A stretch of 64,000 nucleotides of DNA, from NCBI GenBank assembly GCA_963921825.1, contig OY997591.1:21757515-21821514 (forward strand), given 5' to 3'. Source of the stretch: Erodium maritimum (Eukaryota; Streptophyta; Magnoliopsida; Geraniales; Geraniaceae). This document shows, piece after piece, positions 56,501 through 64,000 of the stretch. Numbering within the stretch: position 1 is the stretch's first letter; each line of letters opens with the position of its first letter. Below the pieces are notes generated by a model, which saw only the letters and a program-made list of their open reading frames with translations, did not search any database and was not told where the DNA came from. A program made the position numbers and the translations under genes.

Positions 56501-58985
56501 CAATCCGCAAACAGGGTAAGCATATTAGCAAAACATATATTCACAATCCGCAGACTAGGTAAAGCATATTAGCAAAAAGGTCAATCAATAACAGAGAATG
56601 CATCAACTAAAACACACATCTGCAGACCAAAATGAGCATATCCGCAAACTGGGTAAAGCATATTCACAAAAAATATATGCACAATCCGCAAAACACAGTA
56701 TCACTAAACGAAGAACATACATTCACTATTTGCAGAACATATATTCACTGTTCGCAGAACATAAATTCACTGTCCGCAAACTAGGTAAAGCATATTCGCA
56801 GAACATATTCACTATCCGCAAAAAAAAAACAAGTCAATCAATAAACCTAACTGTACATTTGAAAAACATAATTCCCCCACAAAAAAATTAATTAAATAAT
56901 AGAATACCTCTGCAGAACACCTTTCACTATGAAAGGGGGGGGGGGGGGGTATTCGGGGCCGGCGGATCTCCACCATTTCTATCACCACTTTCATTATTCC
57001 TATTTACGTTAGGTGGTGGATGCTGAGCAGCATTATCTTCCTCCCTAACACGTGGAGGACCCTCCCTCCGTATGTGACCCATTTCAAATGACTCACACTG
57101 TAATTCATCACCGACTCTTTTGTTCACCAATGCAGTATTCCATCCAATCAAAGACGGCCACGCCCTAGGAACCTCACACGTGCTGACTTCAACACGATCA
57201 AGATAAAACAACTGCATCATTGAAAAGAAAAGACATGTCAGATGAATATAACATAACAGTTTATTAGATATAAAATGCAATACGTTAAAATAATAAATAA
57301 ACTTACCAACAAGAAAGTGATTGATCCAGAAAAAATCTTTGAACCATCGGGTTTTAACCAGAGTTTTTTTGTATCCACAAGTTTCTTGACTAAAAACTTG
57401 CACCAGTTAAAATCTTGTATGTGAGATACATCAACGATAGAACGAAAGCATGACTGATTCACATAACCCTCATTCCCCGAATCGATCATGAAAGTCACAA
57501 ACAACATCATGAAGTTTCTTTTAAAATCATCTCCCCCTTGAATTTGCGTCTTCATCTGATCAACCAATTGCTTACTGGTGATAAGACGCTTGATCTCCCC
57601 TTTGTCTTTTGTATCGAACTGCTGCTGCCACAATTTAAGTTCATCACTACACAGGGTGGCCAACTTATCGACTATGACGTCGCGCACACCATTTGGAATG
57701 CCCAAAGTTTCATGCACTTCATTCTCTGTGATACGCAATTTGGCATCTGGCAATTCCAATGATGAGCTAAGATGGTTATACTTAGACACCAGGTAATATC
57801 CAATCTTGCTTGGAATGATCTTCACAGCCAAATGAAGAATGTGCCCAAACCCAATTTCGCGCACTGCTTCTTGTTGGCGTTTATTCAAACTCTCCACCAA
57901 CTCAACCAATCTCTTTGGAGATGACCTGGTCTTCAAAATATCATCCACGCCAACCTTATCAGATAACGGGACAACTCTATCAGACTCACAACCCTTGGTG
58001 CGCTTAACATTCTTCTTCTCAACAGCTAATTCTCCACCTCTCTTCTTTCCAGCTATAGCAGGTCGGACAGCTACATCGAGACATTCACGAACCTCAGCTA
58101 CCTTCTTCTTCTTAATTGAAAGTCTTCGTTTATTTTTATTCTTAATAGACTTCTGCTCCTTCAACATATTAGCAAGAGTCGTATTTCCTTCACCAACATC
58201 AGCCTCTGTGGATGGCCTATCCATTAAAAGAAGAGGTACCACTGTATTCGGAGTTTTATCTATAATTCACAAACAAGGGTTAGCATTTCAGCAGTACAGA
58301 CAATATACAAAAACATTGCATATTCTAGGGAAAGAAAAACAGTGCAAGCAAACAAGATACTACGTATTCGCAAAACATAAATTCACTATCCGCAAAACAT
58401 AAATTCACTATCCGCAAAACATAAATTCACTATCCGCAAAACATAAATTTACTATCCGCAAACAAGGTAAAGCATATTATCAAAACAAGTCAAACAATAA
58501 CAGGGTATGCATCAACTACAAAACACATCTGTAAACCAAAATGTGCATATTTGCATACAATAAACATACGCAAATATCAAATGCAAGATTATTCAAAACT
58601 GTTTCTCAAACCAGAGTGCGCACGCTCGCAAAACATAAATTCTTTATCCGCAAATTGGTTAAAGAATAATCGCAAAACATGAATTGATTATTCGCAAAAC
58701 AGAAAAACAAAGTCCGCAAAACAAGATACTCATAACATAGAAACCCCAAAAACTCTACCAACAACTTGGCTTTCCTCAAAAGTAGATCAAAATCATCTCA
58801 TATTTGAATAATTTCATGGTATTTCATTATTCACTTGAAATGGTGTACACTAAAAGCAAAACACAAGCACTCTGAAAACATGACACCTATAAAAAATCCG
58901 CAAACTACAAACACTATATTCTCAAATTACCTGATTCGATGTCCCTGTTGGAGAATGTTGTAGATTCAGCAACTTTGTTCTTCAT
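50541..58985 (-). CDS. Ulp1/SENP-like (C48) cysteine protease gene of MULE E, interrupted by solo LTR D
   Basis: Predicted minus-strand exons: 58985-58931, 58259-57307, 57211-56908, 56257-56013 continued at 53050-52007, 51917-51740, 51650-51552, 51229-51092, 50994-50800 and 50720-50541, all GT-AG. A 5' UTR intron is likely (GTGAGT near 59081). The N-terminal part is Lys-rich with a KKRGG patch, then a helical domain (QEAVREIGFGHILHLAVKII). The middle is a long Pro/Ser linker. The C-terminal domain has the C48 triad: His in NHFTLLCID (exon near 51200), Asp in IIDNVKGK, and Cys in DNHMDCGVYAMWHM (Cys codon 50877-50875). Defects: one base too many in a 15-C run (plus-strand G run 56935-56949), an in-frame TGA in exon 4 shortly upstream of the D insertion, and LTR D itself. 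Family members remove SUMO-like tags; TE-borne ones have no proven substrate. Confidence 0.8.
53056..56012 (+). mobile_element. Element D: solo LTR (2957 bp) of the C-related gypsy family
   Basis: Begins TGTAATAACCACTTCTGGTC and ends ATCGGGGCGTGACA. A perfect 5-bp duplication, TTCTC, lies at 53051-53055 and 56013-56017. Clearly related to the LTRs of C along its length (e.g. CGTCCGTTTTTCGCGAATCT), but shorter and much more diverged than those two are from each other. No internal region, so a solo LTR. It lies in exon 4 of the Ulp1-like gene of E. Confidence 0.92.
55141..55432. repeat. 48-bp tandem array in solo LTR D
   Basis: Six units carrying AGGTCGACAGCCTGATCCGA and TTAGTGTCGATGAATTGCGA, nearly identical. 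Because 48 is a multiple of three, it leaves an open frame repeating a 16-residue peptide; that is a by-product, not a gene. The C LTRs have GGCTTACGAGTTAGAGTCTC units in the same place instead. Confidence 0.85.
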
Positions 58986-59245
58986 TCTCTAAAAACAGAT
59001 TACTATAATCAAAAAGCTAGATAACCAAACGAACAAGATTGAATCAAAACACTAAAAACACCAAAAATTGTAACTCACCACAATGAACTATTGAAATTCA
59101 CTTCGAAATCGCGCAGAAGAAGAATATCAAGGCAATGGAAGCTCAAAAAATCATATTCCGAAATGTTCGTTTCGCTAAAAACTCGATTCTGCAAGTGTTT
59201 TGGTGAGCACGAAACGTTTCTGCGCGAACGGGTAGATAAAAGTAC

Positions 59246-59252
59246 GTTTATA
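59246..59252 (-). promoter_or_regulatory. Candidate TATA box of the Ulp1-like gene
   Basis: The minus strand reads GGTATAAACG here, ~265 bp upstream of the ATG at 58985 and just inside the right terminal repeat. A spliced 5' UTR (GTGAGT near 59081 to AG near 58988) would account for part of the distance. Confidence 0.5.
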
Positions 59253-59370
59253 CCCCCGAACCATAGCAAAACAGTTGAAATGAATCCCACGCGCGACTTA
59301 TTTACGACGCGTGCCACTGATGACGCGTTCAAATCTGCGCCATCGCGAAATTCACATCGGATGGCCATAA

Positions 59371-59422
59371 CGAAGTGCGCAGGTTCGCACCAAATCAGGG
59401 GGTTCGCACCTGATTGCTCTCC
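59371..59422 (-). repeat. Right terminal inverted repeat of MULE E
   Basis: On the minus strand it reads GGAGAGCAATCAGGTGCGAA, then CCCCCTGATTTGGTGCGAACCTGCGCACT. Immediately outside lies a TA run. Followed inward by GC-rich DNA carrying the protease-gene promoter. Confidence 0.8.
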
Positions 59423-59449
59423 TATATATATATATATTTCACATTGACT

Positions 59450-60350
59450 AAAATAAGGGGAATACATAACGACACAAGGTCAATCTACATTTTCATCACG
59501 GTCCACATTTTCGTCATCATCTTTAAAAAAAGTCAGAGACTGTAAGCTTGATCGAAGCATCTTCAGGGCTCACATGATCAATGAAATTTGTCTCAGCGAC
59601 CTTCTCTTTTCCCTTTATCGACTCTTGGTATAACTTTACCAAGTGGTTTGGCACACGACATACACGTGACCATTGATCAGTCCCTCCACAACGGTAACAT
59701 ATGTTTTCGGCATTTCTGGGAGTCAGGTTCTGTGGGCCTTTTCCTTTCTCATATCGGGTCCACTTCTAATGGTACACCTTATCATCTCTTCTATAAGGTT
59801 GTAAATTGTTATGCCCATAGCCCTGACTGCGGCCACGTCCACGACCTCGACCTCGACCTCTAAAGGGTCCTCGGCCTCGTCTGGGTCCAGAGTTACCATC
59901 ATATCCTGTCAAATTTGCTTCAGGGAATGGAGCACTACCTACAGGGTGAGTTTGGTGGTTCTTCATTAATAATTCATTGTTTTGCTCTGCAACGAGCAAA
60001 CAAGCAATCAGATCTGTAAATTTCTTAAACCATTTTTCTCGATATTGCTGATGTAGGAGCATATTCGAGGGATGGAACGTGGAGAATGCTTTCTCAAGCA
60101 TAGATTCGTCAGTTATCTTCTCACCACAACTGCGAAACTTGGAAACAATTTTGAAAATGGCCAAATTGTACTAATTTACAGACTTAAAGTCCTGTAACCT
60201 AATGTTAGACCAATCATATAAGGTACGAGGGAGAGCTATTGCTTTCATATGCTCAAACCTCTCCTTGAGCTGAACCCATAAACTAAGAGGGTCTTCGTCA
60301 GTTATATACTCAAGTCGTATGTCTCTATGCATGTGATGACGGATTAATAT
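59450..60350 (-). pseudogene. Copia F gag remnant
   Basis: Right part of F beyond the insertion of E. It reads LSLWVQLKERFEHMKAIALP, typical of the copia gag UBN2 region, then FSTFHPSNMLLHQQYREK, an Arg/Gly-rich stretch (RGRGPFRGRGRGRGRGRS), and a zinc knuckle at about 59720-59680, CYRCGGTDQWSRVC. Followed by KGKEKVAETNFIDHV. It is broken at least once, and cut by H at 60350. Confidence 0.8.
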
Positions 60351-63300
60351 TGTCACACCCCAAATCCGGTTTTGACCGGACTCGAGACGTGAGTTTGAAA
60401 TAATAAATAATACGGTAAAATTTCAAAAGATAAAATTTCAAAAGTGGTAGTAAATCAATTGACAAAGTCAACAGCTCATCAAACGATGTACAAAGTTTAG
60501 TTCAAAAACAATTGCACGTCTCTAGACCTACTAGCCTAGGACCCTCGCCAGCTCCCAAGCTCAGCTGTGTCCTGCTAGCACAAATCCCGCTCAACACCTG
60601 AAAATCGACAATGTAAGGGGTGAGCTTTCGCCCAGTAGAGAAAGTAGTTAAGGTAATAAACATCGACTCACCACCACGAGTAACCGTCCAATTAGGGCAT
60701 AATAGTACAACACGACTAAATACCAAACCGGGGTTCATAGCCCATCTTACAATACTCTTAACGACGACTTCCACACAATCAACAATAACCACAATAAACA
60801 CAAGCAATCCAAAAACCAAACAATGCACCTGTCCCGCACTGCAATACCCGAGCTCCACCGACTGTACACAGCCTGATACCATCAATAACAAATCGGTAGG
60901 TCAAACGTCCATCGGACTACCTCTCGATCCAGAGGAGACGCATAACGTCACAAAGACGTATAACGTCGAGAATGCCGGAAACATCCTTATGAGGATGCAT
61001 TCGTCGGGACTCTCGGAAACGTCTCCAAAGGACCCTAGATCATCGAGGCTGAAACACGGCACCCAGTGCCCGTCACGACCCGTAGGCCCAACACGAGCCT
61101 CAGGCCCAACCACGACCCGTAGGCCCACTATGATATGATTTGGCCCGTCAGCCCTATGCACTATGATATGATGTGGTTCGTCGGCTTCGACCCGTCGGCC
61201 CTATGCAAGATGATATGATATGGCCCGTCGGCTCCGACCCGTCGGCCCTATGCAACACGACCCGCAGGCCCAACACGACCCGTAGGCCCCAACCATATTA
61301 TGGCCCGTCGGCCCCAAACACGACCCGTAGGTCCAAACTCAACCGGAATACCATCCTCAAGGAACACACAACAAAATAAAAATCACGCATCGAAATGCAA
61401 CAGATCAAACACGGCTCACCAAGCCCAACAGTCTTACCACTACAAATACATGGCACGTCGGTCTATTACTCACCCGACCATATCACAACCAAGGGTTCTC
61501 ATTAAAACAAACACCATGCCCACACACAACCACAATCATGCAACACCGAGCAATAATCTTATTGAACTCTTAAGCACACTCAAACCGTCACGTACTTACC
61601 ATCACTTACCGACCCCACGTTCAACGTGGTAACCCCACCGGCTTAACCAGTATCAAATCCCCAACCGTCCCACAATTCAACATATCAATTAACAGGAAAT
61701 AACCACACAGGTCATCAGCATGCATCACTAGTTCAATCCTATCCATTTTCATGTTCGTTATTTATTATCCGTTCAAACAACACAAGCACACTAGCAGAAG
61801 CACTCAGCAAACAATCCTACGGGCACGTCATGGCCCGAAACTACCAGCACAGCAATTCCCAAGAGAGAAAACGTAAATATTCACAGTCCATACGTCTACG
61901 CTAGTTGTTCGCATCCTACATGCCAAACTATGATCTTTCCGATTTTATTATTATTACCTAGCATGCATACTAGTAATTTTCCGTAATTAAACTGGTATTC
62001 GCTACTTTCCCTACCTCAAGACGATACCACGGCAACGTCTCCACCTGCTGACGAACGGGCCACACCGTCTTCTAGGGCGAAGTCTGCGTCTGGGTTTAAC
62101 TCCGGTCTTCTCTTCGATCGAAGCCGGACACTAATTTCAAATGAAAGCCACAATTAAAACCGGGTTAACAATTTAATTTAGAAGGTTACGACGGTTTTGA
62201 TTTAAGTTCAAAAGTTTGTCTTTTAGACTCGAGCGGGCTAAAAGCGGGATTACGACGAATCGGGTTCAGGCACCCGAGCATAGAACCCGGTGCACGTTTC
62301 TCGAGGCACAGTTCCCGATACACGGATCCCGATGCATGGGTTTCGGGACACAATTCCTGAGGCATGGGTTTCGAGGCACGGAACCCGATGTACCGATTCC
62401 CGTTCCACTTTTGTCCCGTTTACAGTCCGGTTTAAAAGTCCAGGTCCCAAATTCGTTCACAGTTCAAAACCGTCTTAAAACAAAACTGATTTTAATTTCT
62501 TTTATTTCAAAGTCAAATCTGTTAATTCCTTAAATTTTTGTTTCAACAAGTTTTGTTCCGCGGATCGTTCAAATCCAGAAAAACACAGCCAGAAATAAAA
62601 AGAGGAGGAAGGCCCGGTCAGATTCCGACCACCGGCGGTGACGAACCCGGCCGGGATCTCACGGATTTGCTCACCGTAGTGTAAAAAGGACGGCGGCGGA
62701 AGGCTGAGCACGGCGGTCTCTCGCCCGTCTAAGATATGCACGAGCCCGACGATTGGGCTCGGTTTACACGCGGTGAAGCAGAAAAAAAGGAGAAGAGGAG
62801 CGAGAGAGTTCGGCGAGGGGCGCTGGCGACGGCTCGGCTGACGGAGAAGCCGTGAGGGAAGTCGGGGACGAAGGTCGTGTCCTAGGCGCGCCTGGTCGGC
62901 GCCGGCGAGCTCGAACGGAGAGGGAGATGGGACGGCCGGAAGCTCGGTTACGGGTACACGACGCCGGCGAGGTTTCAGCTGGAGGAGAAGAGTGGGGGGA
63001 GATGGGTGAAGGTTGGAGAAGGAGGGAGAATACGGCGGCGGTGTTCGTGAGAAAGAGGAGCCGACGAGGGAAGAGAAGGTAGAGGGAGCAGAGATCAGGA
63101 TCGAGAGAGGATCGGGGGCGAGACGACGCTGAAATGCCCAACAAACCCTAGCTCTGGGTTTATAAAGCCTGGGTCGGCTGCAAACTGGGCCTCAATCAGC
63201 GAGTTGGGCTTCACGGCCCAACGCGTGAGGAAGCTTGGGTCAGCCTGCTCTGCTCGGGTCTGGGTCTGCTGGTCGGATCCGGTCCGACCCGGTCCGACCC

Positions 63301-63453
63301 AACACCCTTTCCCTTTTTTTATTTTATTAACGAATTAAAAAGTTAGACAGAATTTCAACCTCGTCGTTAACAAAACCCAACCCAAAATTCAACCTCGATG
63401 TTCCGATCGAATAAATTAAATAAATTAAACTTTTTACCGAAGCGGTCTTCACA
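60351..63453 (-). repeat. 3' LTR of element H, 3103 bp
   Basis: TGTCACACCCCAAATCCGG to GAAGCGGTCTTCACA. Shares with the LTR of A both ends and the block GCATAACGTCACAAAGACGT-like near 60940. Contains tandem CGACCCGTAGGCCCAACA and TATGATATGATTTGGCCCGT units at 61070-61340, and a GC-rich purine tract at 62780-63090 resembling the GA-rich leader parts of the other LTRs. Confidence 0.85.
61065..61345. repeat. Tandem array in the LTR of H
   Basis: Repeated GACCCGTAGGCCCAACACGA and GGCCCGTCGGC(C/T)CCGACCCG units, about 20-30 bp, irregularly arranged. Confidence 0.7.
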
Positions 63454-63471
63454 ATCTACCCCCCTTAAAAG
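63454..63471 (-). other. Polypurine tract of element H
   Basis: The minus strand reads CTTTTAAGGGGGGTAGAT directly before the LTR. Compare element C (AAAGGGGGTAGAT) and A (AAGAGGGGTAGAT). Confidence 0.85.
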
Positions 63472-64000
63472 AATTTCGTCCTTCAAATTTAAAACGAATG
63501 CGCTCACTTAACCCTATCTCAGGGAACGTCCGATTAAAACTCCCCGTCCATCGACCCTCAACCACACAGGAACACTTAAGTCAGTTAGTCGATACCAGAA
63601 TCCGTCGTCGGTAGAGACGTCACACCGCCACATGCAACTTGGTCGAAATATCTTACACCGGAATCGTTTGTCGGTATAGGTATCGTACCAGAACAAAACT
63701 CACTTCGCCCTTAAAAGGGATCCAACACAAGGATACTTCTTCTCGGCTACTCACTCGTTTAACTAAGTATCGCGCTCCCAACAAACAAAAGAAGTCCTCC
63801 TGGAATACGCTGTAGTCGCTGCACTGATGCGACTGCTGCGGTCGCTGCACTGATGTCTCCCCCAACTGCTCTCGGCACCATGCCATAGTGTGACCGGCCC
63901 GGCCGCATCGGTAACAGCTGATCTCGTCAGCCCTTGACCCCGAGCCCTGGCCTGTCCGGCTAGTAGCTGGTACTGCCGCGGTTCCTCCCCTCGTCGGACA
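63472..64000 (-). pseudogene. gag C-terminal part of element H
   Basis: The minus strand at 63916-63875 codes the CCHC zinc knuckle CYRCGRAGHTMAWC, preceded by SRTGQGSGSRADEIS. This is the nucleocapsid part of gag; it continues beyond the right edge. The ~400 bp between it and the polypurine tract holds no recognisable protease or RT. Whether it is whole cannot be judged here. Confidence 0.7.

Larger units (their letters stand above)
37330..58960. repeat. Dispersed TCCGCAAAC motif clusters of MULE E
   Basis: Dozens of copies of a short motif around (A/T)TCCGCAAAC, with a looser TTCGCAAAACA(T/G)A form, occur in spacers and introns of E. Clusters: about 37340-37510, 38150-38290, 39300-39420 and 40370-40490 (mostly reverse orientation), 42230-42310, 43030-43070, 45850-46170 (reverse), 46870-46995, 47690-47905, 49010-49260, 50130-50350, 51240-51510, 56390-56830 and 58360-58740. 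They are absent from exons and from solo LTR D. Confidence 0.75.
36733..59422 (+). mobile_element. Element E: giant Ulp1-carrying Mutator-like element, 22.7 kb (19.7 kb without insert D)
   Basis: Bounded by imperfect terminal inverted repeats (36733-36782 and 59371-59422) inside TA repeats. It carries a FAR1-type MULE transposase (plus strand, 42784-45829), a Ulp1-like C48 protease gene (minus, 58985-50541), at least eight tiny single-exon genes (plus strand), one acidic gene (minus) and clusters of a TCCGCAAAC motif. Ulp1-bearing MULEs are known in plants (Kaonashi and relatives), but this gene set is larger. It sits inside copia F between gag and protease, and is itself hit by solo LTR D. 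The transposase is whole and the protease gene is not, so this copy may be partly functional at most. Confidence 0.85.
6903..64000 (-). mobile_element. Element F: Ty1/copia retrotransposon, split by three insertions, continues beyond window
   Basis: Minus-strand copia element. From 5' to 3' (right to left) the visible parts are gag with a zinc knuckle (60350-59450), protease/pre-integrase/integrase (about 36300-34791), a spacer, the polypurine tract and the 3' LTR (7099-6903). No clear reverse transcriptase or RNase H is seen between integrase and polypurine tract. It is broken. It is interrupted by G with A-B-C (8182-33892), by MULE E (36733-59422) and by gypsy element H (from 60351). It is the oldest layer of the stack; its 5' LTR lies outside the window. 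Confidence 0.75.
60351..64000 (-). mobile_element. Element H: gag-type gypsy retrotransposon, runs off the window
   Basis: The left end TGTCACACCCCAAATCCGG begins a 3.1-kb LTR (60351-63453), followed by the polypurine tract and, only ~400 bp farther, a gag zinc knuckle. Minus orientation. The short distance from zinc knuckle to polypurine tract leaves no room for pol, so H looks like a second gag-only element. The left flank ends AATAT; the matching duplication would be outside the window. Relative of A by its LTR ends. Confidence 0.75.

Noticed and set aside
62852-63144. Arg/Pro/Ser-rich frames on both strands in H
   Set aside because: GC-rich purine/pyrimidine tract within the LTR of H; similar tracts in the other LTRs are non-coding.

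Overview
The window is a piece of plant nuclear genome, most likely from a eudicot. It is AT-rich outside the LTRs, has GT-AG introns, and carries a DOG1-family gene, Mutator-like elements (MULEs) and plant-type copia and gypsy retrotransposons. I cannot name the species. There is no tRNA, rRNA, CRISPR or operon-like organisation. Only one ordinary host gene is evident; nearly everything from 6903 to the right edge is a stack of mobile elements inside one another.

Region by region. (1) 64-1251: an intact two-exon DOG1-like gene on the minus strand. (2) 1252-2965: nothing recognised. (3) 2966-3562: the C-terminal third of a dead MULE transposase, followed by two copies of one foldback MITE (3767-4171 and 5005-5425), each with a perfect 9-bp target duplication; the second splits a ~160-bp tandem array. 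(4) 5826-6902: a short coiled-coil ORF and AT-rich spacer. (5) 6903 to the right edge: a minus-strand Ty1/copia element F whose 3' LTR is 6903-7099 and whose 5' end is beyond the window. F has been split by three separate insertions.

The insertions into F are as follows. First, an LTR-like unit G (8182-33892) holds gypsy element A (8549-33520, minus strand, ~3-kb LTRs). The right LTR of A holds a solo LTR, B (17775-31267, minus). B in turn holds gag-only gypsy element C (19902-30307, plus). All three of A, B and C have matching 5-bp target duplications. Second, a very large MULE, E (36733-59422), sits in a TA microsatellite with ~50-bp imperfect terminal inverted repeats; it carries solo LTR D (53056-56012) inside one of its exons. 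Third, another gag-type gypsy element, H (60351 to beyond 64000), sits in the copia gag region.

E is the most interesting object. Its four-exon FAR1-type MULE transposase is open throughout (769 residues, all DDE and zinc-ligand residues visible). On the opposite strand it has a Ulp1/SENP-like (C48) cysteine protease gene, split here by D. It also carries at least eight tiny single-exon genes (88-115 codons), each with its own TATA box. At least seven of them appear to be one diverged coiled-coil family, arranged mostly as tandem pairs. There is also an acidic Asp/Glu-rich gene. Its spacers and introns are packed with a short motif around TCCGCAAAC, which I do not see as clusters outside E nor in the LTR inserted in E. 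By analogy with VANDAL MULEs, whose VANC protein recognises clustered short motifs and counters silencing, the tiny-gene family plus the motif array could be an element-encoded recognition or anti-silencing system. That is inference.

The gypsy-like LTRs (A, B, C, D, H) are related families. They share terminal sequences, tandem arrays within the LTR, and a conserved small palindrome. C, and probably H, has a gag region directly followed by the polypurine tract with no pol, i.e. non-autonomous gag-only elements.
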